Shown: positions 8,733 through 17,840 of the stretch, in pieces
How the letters are laid out: the number at the start of each line of letters is the position of its first letter
Position numbering within the stretch: the first letter of the stretch is position 1
Assembly: GCF_022869785.1 (NCBI RefSeq)
Contig: NZ_CP094997.1
Location: forward strand, 6,763,001 to 6,827,000
Direction: 5' to 3'
DNA: 64,000 nt
DNA from: Dyadobacter chenwenxiniae
Lineage (GTDB): Bacteria > Bacteroidota > Bacteroidia > Cytophagales > Spirosomataceae
Program-made: the position numbers and the translations under genes
The notes under the pieces: generated by a model
What the model was told of the DNA's origin: nothing
The model's database searches: none
Seen by the model: only the letters and a program-made list of their open reading frames with translations

Positions 8733-10781
8733 CTATTTAAGCTTTCTGAGATAATAATCTTCTCCCTGGACAGCCACGTTGGTGATTGTCGTATCGCTCC
8801 CTAAACGAATGTCGGTGGGTAAAGATTTGATGCGGCTGGTGTCATTGATCACGCTTTTGGCATAAAAAAGATAATCCGCGTCCTTCGGAATCGGTTTCAA
8901 ACCTTGTTCAAAAGGATTAATGCTGATCAGTTTACGAGAAAGATCTTCGCCATAAAGCGGATATTCGAAATCATCATTAATGGTCGCCAGTGCAACGGTC
9001 GCGTCTTTTGGAACAATGGAATCAAATGTCTGATATGCCTTCGTAATGTCGGGACGCGCGAATGTTTGCAAATGGATCCTGTCGGTTTGCAACGCAGATT
9101 TATACCCGTAAGCTGCGATAGGAAGGCAGCGAATGTTCAGATAAACCGACATCACCGCCGAAACGCAGGCCAGCCCGACAACAAGCATAATGTATCCTTT
9201 CCAAACGTTCCGTCGCGGTTTAAGGATTGATAACCGGTGGTTTGAAAACAACAATAAGAGGAATAGAACGCCGAATAAGCCAGTCTCTATAAAATATCTC
9301 CCTTTAAATGGATCGTAAACGGCAGAGTAGGAGATCGCTGCAAAGTGGAGGCAGAATGCCAGGGCTAAAAACGAATGCACGCGGGATCGGAAGACGCGGA
9401 TCAATGTGAAAAATATCAATGGCAATATCAGCGCAAAACCAAAAACACCCCAGTATGGATTGGCATTGAAGTTATCAAACCGGCGCTGGAAAGAAAAAGG
9501 TACGATCGCATATTCGGTCTCTTCGTCCAGCCGCATGCGCAATTTGTCTTCCAGAATGACAAGTGGCTTGCGAATGGTTGTATTTAAATCGTATCCCCAC
9601 TGTGCATTGCGAATGCCATCCAGGTTACAAAATTCGTAGGTGTAACGGACTACATTGCGGCTTCCCTGTTCGAAAAGGTTAGATAATGTGCCAAAACGCT
9701 CAACAGACTGATGTTTTAATGCGGTAGGCGGGCCTATGGGATGCCCGAAAACCATAATGTTCTTGATATAACCTGTCGGAAATGTATAAACGAGCATCGC
9801 AAGCGAAATAGCAGCCGCCAGTTTCCAGAATCTGTGAAAAAACACTTTAAAATCCGGTGCCAGGAACACCGTGTAAAGCATGATTACAAAAACGGACGGT
9901 AATAACAATGCAAAAGTTATTTTATGCCCGAAAACCACCCCGAACGCGAGGCCTGATAAATACAAATATTTGTTGTTGCGCGTGCTGTAATAGGTGAAAA
10001 GGAAATAAAGCAGGCAGCTTAGGTAAGCGGTTAAAACAATGTCCGTTTCGGTGGTTACAGCCTGCATTAAGAAGTTCAAGAACATGCCGTAAGCCAGTGC
10101 GCAAAAGAAACTTGCAGATAAGTTCCGGCCGATGCGCTGCGCAATTCCAAACACGCAAACGAGCGTGATGTAATAGGAAGTATGGTGAATTAGTTTGAAC
10201 GCATTTTCGATCTTTCCGCTGATCAGATAACTGTAAATCTGGATCGTTGTGAGACTTTTGGGATAAGTGTCCATATTCCAGTTCGTCCCTCCGAAATGAG
10301 CCATTGTGCCATGTTGAATGTATCGGATGGCTCGGTTCAAATGGCCTGTCATGCTGTCCCATTCATTTGGCACCGTGAAAAGCACGAGAATGAGGTTGGT
10401 CACTGCGATCACAGCAATGGTGCCAAACATGAAGAAAAATATTGTTTTCAGATAAACGGAAAGCTCCTTTGTCCAAAACCGGAAGGTTTCTGCCCTGTTG
10501 GCAATGACGTCACGAATGGAGTAGGAGGGCTGTGACTGGATCAACGAGGTCCAGATTACATAATGCAGGCTTAAGGCAACGAATGTGGCCATGATCCATG
10601 CCCAGGTTTGTGCGGTAAGATCTAATGCAGATAGTACAAAACCTGCCGGGATGACGCTTCCCACGAATAGCATGAAACAAACAATGAGCCATTCTGCCAG
10701 GGACGGCTGGGCTATTTTTTTTGCAACGAAACTAATGCTGTATAAAAACAGTAAGAAGGCAAGCCAGTAAACAAAACCCAT
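8733..10781 (-). CDS. GT39/PMT-like polytopic membrane protein
   Basis: A 682-aa inner-membrane protein with about a dozen hydrophobic segments and a C-terminal soluble tail of about 130 residues. The pattern resembles GT-C fold transferases that use lipid-linked sugars (GT39/ArnT-like, or the DUF2029/GT83 type). The first large loop contains NWNMDTYPKSL at about residue 150, where acidic residues are expected in GT-C enzymes. ATG at 10781 is preferred because it follows the aminotransferase stop codon by one base. In-frame ATG at 10805 and TTG at 10811 would add 8 to 10 residues and overlap that gene. It probably decorates the glycan on the periplasmic side. Confidence 0.82.
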   Translation of the reverse strand: MGFVYWLAFLLFLYSISFVAKKIAQPSLAEWLIVCFMLFVGSVIPAGFVLSALDLTAQTWAWIMATFVALSLHYVIWTSLIQSQPSYSIRDVIANRAETFRFWTKELSVYLKTIFFFMFGTIAVIAVTNLILVLFTVPNEWDSMTGHLNRAIRYIQHGTMAHFGGTNWNMDTYPKSLTTIQIYSYLISGKIENAFKLIHHTSYYITLVCVFGIAQRIGRNLSASFFCALAYGMFLNFLMQAVTTETDIVLTAYLSCLLYFLFTYYSTRNNKYLYLSGLAFGVVFGHKITFALLLPSVFVIMLYTVFLAPDFKVFFHRFWKLAAAISLAMLVYTFPTGYIKNIMVFGHPIGPPTALKHQSVERFGTLSNLFEQGSRNVVRYTYEFCNLDGIRNAQWGYDLNTTIRKPLVILEDKLRMRLDEETEYAIVPFSFQRRFDNFNANPYWGVFGFALILPLIFFTLIRVFRSRVHSFLALAFCLHFAAISYSAVYDPFKGRYFIETGLFGVLFLLLLFSNHRLSILKPRRNVWKGYIMLVVGLACVSAVMSVYLNIRCLPIAAYGYKSALQTDRIHLQTFARPDITKAYQTFDSIVPKDATVALATINDDFEYPLYGEDLSRKLISINPFEQGLKPIPKDADYLFYAKSVINDTSRIKSLPTDIRLGSDTTITNVAVQGEDYYLRKLK

Positions 10782-10782
10782 G

Positions 10783-11868
10783 CTATTCTGGTAATAAATG
10801 AGCATTAACAATGCGGGAAATCCGTTCTATATCAGAATACGGAAGGCCAACATATAAAGGCAAACTTAACACTCTTAGCGCGATATCCTCAGAAACCGGA
10901 CAAGCAATTTGCCTTGGCATGAACGACAGCGTATTTAATGAAGGATAAAAATAGCGCCGCGGAATCACATCTTCTTCACGCAATGCATCCATAACCCGGA
11001 ACATCACTTGCTCGGAAGGAAACACAACGGGGTAATAGGCGTAATTATATTCAATGTCTTTGCTGATAACCGGCTTGTAAAGCACATCCCAGTTAAGCAT
11101 GCTGTTGTAAGCATCAAAAACTTCTTTGCGGGCAGCAATAATGTCTTTCACTAGGGGAAGATTTACCAAACCCATGGCTGCGTGGAATTCGGAATTCTTG
11201 CCATTGATCCCAGCATAAAGATAATGTTCATCGCCCTGATGGCCGAATGCACGCAAAAGGTGCAATTTCTTGTCGAGCTCGGGATGATTTGAAATTAATG
11301 CTCCGCCTTCAATGGTATGGAAAACTTTGGTGGCGTGAAAGCTGCATGTGCTTAAATCGCCATAGGAAAGCAGAGATTTGCCTTTATATGTGACGCCAAA
11401 TGCATGCGCCGCGTCGTAAATTACTTTCAGGTTATGCTTTTTGGCAATGACTTCAATGGCCTCAATGTCGCATGGATTGCCATAAACGTGCGTGGCAAGA
11501 ATCCCAGTTGTAGCAGGCGTGATTGAAGCCTCGATCAGCGCTGGATTTATATTAAAGGTCTGAGCGTCAATATCCACGAAAACGGGTGTGCAGTTTTCCC
11601 AGAGTATTGCATTGGAAGTAGCAACATAGGAAAAGGGCGTTGTAATCACCTCGCCTGAAATTTCAAGCGCCTTAATGGCGATTTGAAGGACGATCGTTCC
11701 GTTTCCGCAAAAATATAGGTGGTCAACCCCCAGGTATTTTTTTAATTCTGCTTCCAGTTCCTGAAGAACGGGACCATTATTGGTCAGATATCCGCGTTCC
11801 CAAATTTCCCGAACATATTGCAGATATTTTTCCTGGTCTGGTAAGAAGGTTTTAGTGACGTTAATCAT
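10783..11868 (-). CDS. DegT/DnrJ/EryC1 family PLP-dependent sugar aminotransferase
   Basis: A 361-aa cytoplasmic aminotransferase that puts an amino group on a nucleotide-linked keto sugar, with PLP as cofactor. The PLP-binding Asp is in VIYDAAHAFG (about residues 149-158), and the Schiff-base lysine is K181 in SFHATKVFHTIEGG, a very typical family motif. Length is usual. It overlaps the upstream Wzt gene by eight bases. With the PglD-like gene it suggests an N-acylated 3- or 4-amino-deoxy sugar in the exported glycan. The dehydratase that would make the keto sugar is not in the window. Confidence 0.94.
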   Translation of the reverse strand: MINVTKTFLPDQEKYLQYVREIWERGYLTNNGPVLQELEAELKKYLGVDHLYFCGNGTIVLQIAIKALEISGEVITTPFSYVATSNAILWENCTPVFVDIDAQTFNINPALIEASITPATTGILATHVYGNPCDIEAIEVIAKKHNLKVIYDAAHAFGVTYKGKSLLSYGDLSTCSFHATKVFHTIEGGALISNHPELDKKLHLLRAFGHQGDEHYLYAGINGKNSEFHAAMGLVNLPLVKDIIAARKEVFDAYNSMLNWDVLYKPVISKDIEYNYAYYPVVFPSEQVMFRVMDALREEDVIPRRYFYPSLNTLSFMPRQIACPVSEDIALRVLSLPLYVGLPYSDIERISRIVNAHLLPE

Positions 11869-13120
11869 TCACTACATGTTCAGTTTGGCGAATGGAAAAA
11901 TTAAGTTGAGGGCGAATATATCCGGGCCATTTGCCATACCAGGTTACATTTTCACGATAATCCTCAATATCAAAAATAAGGGCTTCTTCCATGTTGTAGA
12001 GAACGGTGCTGGTGTCCTTTACAATCATCATAGAAACCACATAGGAACCGTCGTTCAGGAAATGGCCTGGAATTTCACAAACGCCGCTTACGAGGCCTTT
12101 GGAAAAAGTTTCAGCCTGCGTTCCCACATTGAAGATACACTCACCTGTAAACGTATACAAGTGCATGCTCAGGTTCAGGCTTGCGCCTTCAACCAGGTTC
12201 CAGAATTCAAATTGGAAATTGATAGGCGTACGGACGTCGATGTGGTTCAGATCGTCCTGATATTCAGGGAAAAGCTTAAATCTTTTGACACGGACCTGAT
12301 CGTTACCCGGCGCATTTTCAATGTTGTCCCAATGCTTTTCAAGCGTTTTATGAGAAACCTTGCTCAGATAATTGGTAACGATATGTGTAGTTTCACCCTG
12401 ATCAATCAACCTTCCTTTTTCAAAATAAAAGGATTTGTTGCAAAGGGCTTGAATGGCAGTCAGGTTATGGCTTACGAAAATCAATGTTCTTCCGCTTTCG
12501 GAAACATCACGCATCTTGCCAAGACATTTCTTCTGGAATTCGGTGTCGCCAACCGCTAAAACTTCGTCTACGATCAGGATTTCAGGGTTAAGGTGCGCTG
12601 CGATAGCAAAACCGAGCCGCACATACATCCCTGAGGAATATCTTTTAACCGGTGTATCCAAGAATTTTTCCACACCTGCAAAATCAACAATGGCATCAAA
12701 TGACTGCCTGATCTCGCTTTTGGCCATTCCTAATATCGCACCGTTAAGGAAGATATTTTCGCGGCCTGTCAGTTCAGGATGAAAACCGGTTCCCACTTCC
12801 AGCAAGCTGGCAATGCGGCCTTCGATCTTGATCTGGCCTGTGGTGGGTTCCGTGATGCGGCTGAGGATTTTCAATAGTGTTGACTTCCCTGCGCCGTTGT
12901 GCCCCACGATCCCGATTCGGTCACCTTGATCAATGGAAAAGTTGATATCCTTTAATGCCCAAAATTCTTCTTTTTCGGCAAAATCGGAATTGTTCTGCTT
13001 GCGCGAGAACATTTTGTCAACCTGTTCGGTCACAATATCACGCAAGCTTGGAGAACCATTTTTACGTTGATGGTCTATAATATATTTCTTGCTGATGTCT
13101 TCAGCTACGATTACAGGCAT
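11861..13120 (-). CDS. wzt: Polysaccharide ABC transporter ATP-binding protein with C-terminal Wzt domain
   Basis: A 419-aa ATPase of a Wzm/Wzt-type exporter that moves a lipid-linked polysaccharide across the inner membrane. Walker A is GHNGAGKST at about residues 73-81, the signature is YSSGMYVRLGFA, and Walker B is ILIVDEVLAVGD. The ABC part ends near residue 250. The remaining 160 residues form a beta-rich domain like Wzt-C, which in characterised O9a-type systems recognises the modified non-reducing end of the polymer. ATG at 13120 is preferred over a TTG six bases upstream. It begins 17 bases after the permease gene. Confidence 0.95.
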   Translation of the reverse strand: MPVIVAEDISKKYIIDHQRKNGSPSLRDIVTEQVDKMFSRKQNNSDFAEKEEFWALKDINFSIDQGDRIGIVGHNGAGKSTLLKILSRITEPTTGQIKIEGRIASLLEVGTGFHPELTGRENIFLNGAILGMAKSEIRQSFDAIVDFAGVEKFLDTPVKRYSSGMYVRLGFAIAAHLNPEILIVDEVLAVGDTEFQKKCLGKMRDVSESGRTLIFVSHNLTAIQALCNKSFYFEKGRLIDQGETTHIVTNYLSKVSHKTLEKHWDNIENAPGNDQVRVKRFKLFPEYQDDLNHIDVRTPINFQFEFWNLVEGASLNLSMHLYTFTGECIFNVGTQAETFSKGLVSGVCEIPGHFLNDGSYVVSMMIVKDTSTVLYNMEEALIFDIEDYRENVTWYGKWPGYIRPQLNFSIRQTEHVVND

Positions 13121-13137
13121 GCCCAAATGTAATTATT

Positions 13138-13971
13138 TCAGATATGATCCACGAAAGTTTTTTCTTTTTTACGGAAATAAATCAAAGACAATATCAATAT
13201 CGAAAAGGAAATTATTGTCGTCGAGTAAAGACTTTGGGGATTAAAATATGCTTTGTCACCCAGCAAGCACCAACGAAAACCATCGATAATACCAACCAGG
13301 GGATTCAGGTTATAATATTTTTCAAACCATGTTCCTTTTGCAAGTGTGCTGCTGTAAGCAACTGGCACGGCGTACATTCCAACTTGTACTAAAAATGGAA
13401 TTAACTGACCGATATCCCGAAAGCGAACGTTCAAAACCGCAAAGAACAGGCCAAACCCCAAACTTGTAATAAATGTAAGTAAAATGAAGCAAGGAAGAAA
13501 TACAATGTTCCAGCTTATGGGATGTTTGAAGAACAGTGTCATCACCATAAATATCCCGAAAGCGATCAGAAAGTCAACAAAACCGACAGCTATGGAGCTC
13601 AACGGCATCAGCAGCCTTGGGAAGTACACTTTGGAAACCAGATTCCCATTAATAAGGATACTGTTGCTGATCTGCGTAAATGTATTCGCAAAGAAAGTCC
13701 AGATTGTGAGTCCGCTCAGAACCATCAGCGGGTAGGGGACGCCAGGATCACTTTTGATTTTGGCAAGATAACTAAAAACAAAGACCATGACAGTCATGGT
13801 CATTATGGGTCTTAAAACGCTCCAAGCAATACCTAGCAGGGTTTGTTTATAACGAACTGAAATGTCGCGCTTTGACAAAATCCAGAGTAACTGCCTGTTG
13901 AGCCAAAGATCTTTCCAATAATCCTTCTCGGATCCGCCTGCTTTTATTGTAATTGAGTGTTGAGTTGCCAT
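13138..13971 (-). CDS. wzm: Polysaccharide ABC transporter permease
   Basis: A 277-aa ABC-2 type permease that pairs with the ATPase encoded just downstream. It has a cytoplasmic N-terminus with the conserved RDISVRYKQTLLGIAWSVLRP segment (about residues 38-58), an amphipathic connecting helix, and six membrane segments. Length and layout are those of Wzm/TagG proteins. The gene starts two bases after the stop codon of the Wzz-like gene. The system would export a completed, lipid-linked glycan for delivery to the outer membrane. Confidence 0.95.
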   Translation of the reverse strand: MATQHSITIKAGGSEKDYWKDLWLNRQLLWILSKRDISVRYKQTLLGIAWSVLRPIMTMTVMVFVFSYLAKIKSDPGVPYPLMVLSGLTIWTFFANTFTQISNSILINGNLVSKVYFPRLLMPLSSIAVGFVDFLIAFGIFMVMTLFFKHPISWNIVFLPCFILLTFITSLGFGLFFAVLNVRFRDIGQLIPFLVQVGMYAVPVAYSSTLAKGTWFEKYYNLNPLVGIIDGFRWCLLGDKAYFNPQSLYSTTIISFSILILSLIYFRKKEKTFVDHI

Positions 13972-13972
13972 T

Positions 13973-15055
13973 CTATTGCTTAACTACTACTGTGGGGGTT
14001 GCAAAGACCGTCCGGAAATAAGTGAATATTAGTGCGAGCATCACGCCTACCAATGCCCCGATTTTTGCGTTCCTCTTATCTTCTGCTTTAATGTCCAACG
14101 GCACTTTGATGCCTTCAATTTCCGTAAATAAAGGCGCTTCACGAACCATGGTGACACGCATTTTTTCAGCGCTTCCCATCGCTTCATAATAAAGCGTCTG
14201 CAGGAAGGCCGATTTTCTTTCCATACTGCTGGCAGAAACCTTGGCTTCCGGTAACATTATTTGCGCGCTGTAATCCAATTGTCTTGCAAGCTTGTGTTCG
14301 GCTATGCCAAGCACTGCTGCCAGGGAGTCAGCGCGATGTTGTAATAGATTTAATGTCTTACGCGATTTTTGTGTCTGGTTTTCTGTATACATTTCCTCAA
14401 CCGTTTCCAGAAGCTTTGTCACCCAGAGCCCTGCAAGCGTGCCGTTTTCCATGCTGGTTGAGAGTGAAATAAACGAAGATTTACGATCCAGGGAAGCAAT
14501 TTCAGTCGCGGCGGCTGCCTTCTTAACCAACTCATTCAAGATTCTTCTCGACTTCATGTCAAGGTTCTTGATATCGCGGCTGGCGAATTGGAAGGTATGA
14601 TTTTCAGGAATTTCTTCCCATTCCTTTTTCTTGATCCCGCTTGAATCAATGAAGAAGTTCGCTAGGATCATTTTCTTGCCATTCACTTCCACTTCTTTCA
14701 TCAGGTTCCTTTCCAAAACCGGACGCGATTTCACGAAATAGAAAAAGTTTTCACCTGTAAAAATGTTCGCATCAGGAGCATTTCCCAATCCCAGCAACCC
14801 CGCCATATCGCCGAAACCGGACGACTGCGTGCCTGCACCAAGGTTGAACACAACCTCAGCTTCATACAAATTCGGTTTATCAATGAATGTGTCCAAGCCA
14901 TATCCGATCCCAAAACCAAGGATAGGCAAGAGCACCAGCATTTTCCAGTTACGGAGAATCGCCGTTTTTACGACCAGCACTTTTTCGATAACCTCTTTCG
15001 GGGTCAGCTCATCTTCTGGTACTTGTTGTTGCGGTTGTAGTGTCGTAGTTGACAT
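13973..15055 (-). CDS. Wzz-like polysaccharide co-polymerase / chain-length protein
   Basis: A 360-aa inner-membrane protein with a cytoplasmic N-terminus of about 35 residues, a first membrane segment (MLVLLPILGFGIGYGLDTF, about 40-58), a long periplasmic domain with coiled-coil character at about 200-290, and a second membrane segment near the C-terminus (IGALVGVMLALIFTYF). This is the Wzz/PCP topology. No C-terminal tyrosine kinase domain is present. The start codon overlaps the stop of the SLBB exporter by one base. PCP proteins set chain length or bridge the inner-membrane export complex to the outer-membrane channel, and the neighbour fits the latter. Confidence 0.9.
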   Translation of the reverse strand: MSTTTLQPQQQVPEDELTPKEVIEKVLVVKTAILRNWKMLVLLPILGFGIGYGLDTFIDKPNLYEAEVVFNLGAGTQSSGFGDMAGLLGLGNAPDANIFTGENFFYFVKSRPVLERNLMKEVEVNGKKMILANFFIDSSGIKKKEWEEIPENHTFQFASRDIKNLDMKSRRILNELVKKAAAATEIASLDRKSSFISLSTSMENGTLAGLWVTKLLETVEEMYTENQTQKSRKTLNLLQHRADSLAAVLGIAEHKLARQLDYSAQIMLPEAKVSASSMERKSAFLQTLYYEAMGSAEKMRVTMVREAPLFTEIEGIKVPLDIKAEDKRNAKIGALVGVMLALIFTYFRTVFATPTVVVKQ

Positions 15056-17571
15056 TAGTTGATTGATCGGAAGGCCAAGACTGCTAAAATTAAACTCATT
15101 ACAGAACCCAAAATTCCTGTTGCGGTTTGAAGTGCCTGCTGCGGATTCAATGCAGGAGCGGCTCTCTGCGGAACGAAAATTTCGGAGCCCGGTTCAACTT
15201 TCGGATATACATTGAAGAACAGGAATCTTCTTGTTCTGTCAACATTTCCATTAGGATATTTAATATAAGAGCTTTTTCTCAATGACTCCGTTGTGAAGCC
15301 GCCGGATTGCGAAATGTAGTCAGAAAATGCCATTCCCTTTCCAAATTTTACCGTTGTGGGATACAGGACCGCCCCGTTGACTTGCACTGTTTCCAGTCTT
15401 TTTGGAATACGGATAATGTCACCCTCCTGAACAATCAGGTCTTCAAACGAGCCCGGGCTTTTCAGGATATTTTTAAGCTTGATCCCTATCGATTCTTCTT
15501 TCACATTTGGAACATCACCAATGATCGTTCCTGATTTGATGCTCTTTTCAGTCTGTTCCGCCTGATCGAAATCAGTTGGTTCATCCAGTTCTCTCACCAA
15601 TGTTCTTCTCAGCAATGTGGCTCCTTCGGGGTAGGCCAGTTCGGTTAAACCGCCGGCTCTTTTGATGACATCACTGATTTTATCATTTTTATTCACAATA
15701 GTATAAGGACCTGCGATAAGCACTTCGCCTTCCACAAATACAGTTTGCTGCTCGACATAGTTAGGTGACTTACGAACAGTTACCTGGTCAAAAGGCATCA
15801 ACGTAAAGTTGCTTCCTTTGCTGTTCAGGGACAGGTCACGGTCCACATCAAACTTGAAGACCTCCGAAATCTGCGCATTTGCAGCTCCTGCAATACTATT
15901 TCTTTTTCTTCTGATCACCTCGATTTCGGACGTGTAAGCAGATTCTTTAAGTCCTCCCGCTTGAACCAGAAGATCTTCGAGGGTCATATTGACCGTGTAA
16001 GGGAATTTGCCTTCGTTCTCGGTAATCTTCGTATTATTTACTTCTCCATTTACACTCACAAATGCCGTTTCGGCCATGTCAAATTTGGAAGGGACAATGA
16101 CTCTGTCCAGCCTGGTCAAAATAAGGTCAGGCGTAACATTGTTCAGGATATCCGTGTAATTGATCGATATGCTTTCCAAAACCAGATCCTGGCGTGTTCT
16201 TAATACACTCACACGTCCTACGAATGCATCTTCGCGCAAGCCTTGCGCATTGTCGATCAGTTGTTTCAATGATGGGCTGTTATCCAGTGCATAATCACCC
16301 GGCCGCATGACGGCGCCTTCAACAGTTACTATATTTTCAAAACGATCCAGAACCGTTTCGACATTTACAGAGTCACCGGTTACTATTTCGAAATTTTCGT
16401 AATTGGCTTCTGCTACATCCAGTATCTTACGTTCTTTTGACGTGATCCTTTGCACTTTCAATCTTGCGCGGTAAGCTTTATCATTAAAACCACCGGAATA
16501 ACGAAGCATATCGCCTAATTTCTCTTCTGGTTTAAGCTCGTAGATGCCCGGGCGTTTTACCATCCCCGCTATTTCCGCTCTTTTCAGATAGTAGCCAACC
16601 ACCACATTATCATTGTCCTGAACACGTATATCACCATCGATTTTACCATTAACAAGGTAATCATAAATGTCAATATGCGACACAACTTTACCTTGGCGAA
16701 CTACCCGCACATCACGGAAAGATCCAATTTCGTTTGGTCCGCCAGCCTGGTAAAGTGCGTTAAACGCAGACGACAATGAGGACACCTGATAAGTTCCGGG
16801 ATTGATCACTTCTCCTGTTACAAAGACCTTTACGGTGCGTACATCGCCAAGGGTTACCATCAATTTGGTCCTTGCCGTTTCACCACCGCTGCCAATGAGA
16901 CCAGGCGTAAATTTAGAGAACTTGTCAATTAATATCTTGCGGACTTCCTCAATCGTACGCCCCGCCACATATACATTACCCACGCGGAGCAACGAAATAA
17001 AGCCGTCTTTTGTAACTGTGACTTCGTAAGTGCTTTCTGCGTAGTTGTAGATGAAGATTTTAAGCTCATCACCAGGGCCTACAATGTAGTTTGTGGGCGT
17101 TGCGATCTGGAAATCCGGGATGGCATCAAGGTTTTTATCTGCAAAAAGAGAATATCCGTAGATTTTCTGGCGGAAAGCTTCTTTTTCCTGATCTGCCTCG
17201 GAAAGCTGAGAAGATGTGGTGTCGTTTATTTTACTTTGATTCGACTGGTCACCCGTTTGAGCCTTTTGGTCAGCCGCGGCTTTTCCTTTTTCAGTTCCCT
17301 GCCCCTCAGCATTTTGCTGAGTACCAGACTGTTGTTGATTGTTGGCACCAGGCTGATTTCCCTGTGTATTCCCTGAATTTCCCGCGTTGCCAGCATTGCC
17401 CGCATTACCTCTCGGCGCACCGCTATTGGTTCCGCTTTGAGGCGCAGTGCCGGTAGGAGCGGTTGGAATGGATTGGGGAATTCCCTGAGACAGGGATGGC
17501 AACGAAATAACTAAACAGAGGAGATAAAGGAGAATGCTTTTATAACTTTTTGCCAATTTGATTCTGTTCAT
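15055..17571 (-). CDS. Outer-membrane polysaccharide export protein with six SLBB domains
   Basis: An 838-aa Wza/OPX-type exporter. After a signal peptide (residues 1-30, ending LPSLSQ) comes a low-complexity Gly/Asn/Gln linker (about 35-100) with repeated NAG triplets. Next is a Poly_export domain (NYIVGPGDELKIFIYNY, about 161-177), then about six SLBB-like repeats, each with a VxGEVxxPG-type turn and a GG pair, and a C-terminal hydrophobic segment. No lipobox cysteine is seen, unlike E. coli Wza. ATG at 17571 is chosen because the signal peptide follows it directly. An upstream in-frame start would add 39 residues that do not look like a signal sequence. It is the first gene of the operon. 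Confidence 0.93.
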   Translation of the reverse strand: MNRIKLAKSYKSILLYLLCLVISLPSLSQGIPQSIPTAPTGTAPQSGTNSGAPRGNAGNAGNAGNSGNTQGNQPGANNQQQSGTQQNAEGQGTEKGKAAADQKAQTGDQSNQSKINDTTSSQLSEADQEKEAFRQKIYGYSLFADKNLDAIPDFQIATPTNYIVGPGDELKIFIYNYAESTYEVTVTKDGFISLLRVGNVYVAGRTIEEVRKILIDKFSKFTPGLIGSGGETARTKLMVTLGDVRTVKVFVTGEVINPGTYQVSSLSSAFNALYQAGGPNEIGSFRDVRVVRQGKVVSHIDIYDYLVNGKIDGDIRVQDNDNVVVGYYLKRAEIAGMVKRPGIYELKPEEKLGDMLRYSGGFNDKAYRARLKVQRITSKERKILDVAEANYENFEIVTGDSVNVETVLDRFENIVTVEGAVMRPGDYALDNSPSLKQLIDNAQGLREDAFVGRVSVLRTRQDLVLESISINYTDILNNVTPDLILTRLDRVIVPSKFDMAETAFVSVNGEVNNTKITENEGKFPYTVNMTLEDLLVQAGGLKESAYTSEIEVIRRKRNSIAGAANAQISEVFKFDVDRDLSLNSKGSNFTLMPFDQVTVRKSPNYVEQQTVFVEGEVLIAGPYTIVNKNDKISDVIKRAGGLTELAYPEGATLLRRTLVRELDEPTDFDQAEQTEKSIKSGTIIGDVPNVKEESIGIKLKNILKSPGSFEDLIVQEGDIIRIPKRLETVQVNGAVLYPTTVKFGKGMAFSDYISQSGGFTTESLRKSSYIKYPNGNVDRTRRFLFFNVYPKVEPGSEIFVPQRAAPALNPQQALQTATGILGSVMSLILAVLAFRSIN

Positions 17572-17840
17572 ATGAAGTAATATTGTACTATTGAAATGCC
17601 TGCAATTCATTAAAACTATATATAAGACTAGCGTTTTTGAATTTTGAATATGAGCATACTTACTTATTGGATGTGTATAACATGGCAAAGTAAATTAGAT
17701 TTTTCCTATTTTTAAAGAATTTCTAGTAATCGGGGCCATGCTATTTTCGTGTAAAGTTATAACAGGGTAACGACAAATGTCCTAAATTATTAAAATACAA
17801 TATTTAAAATCAACAATCGCCTTCAAAGGGATCGTAATTT

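Noticed and set aside
11780..12559. A 259-aa open frame on the plus strand
   Set aside because: It lies antisense to the aminotransferase and Wzt genes, which have clear family motifs. Its composition looks like a shadow frame.
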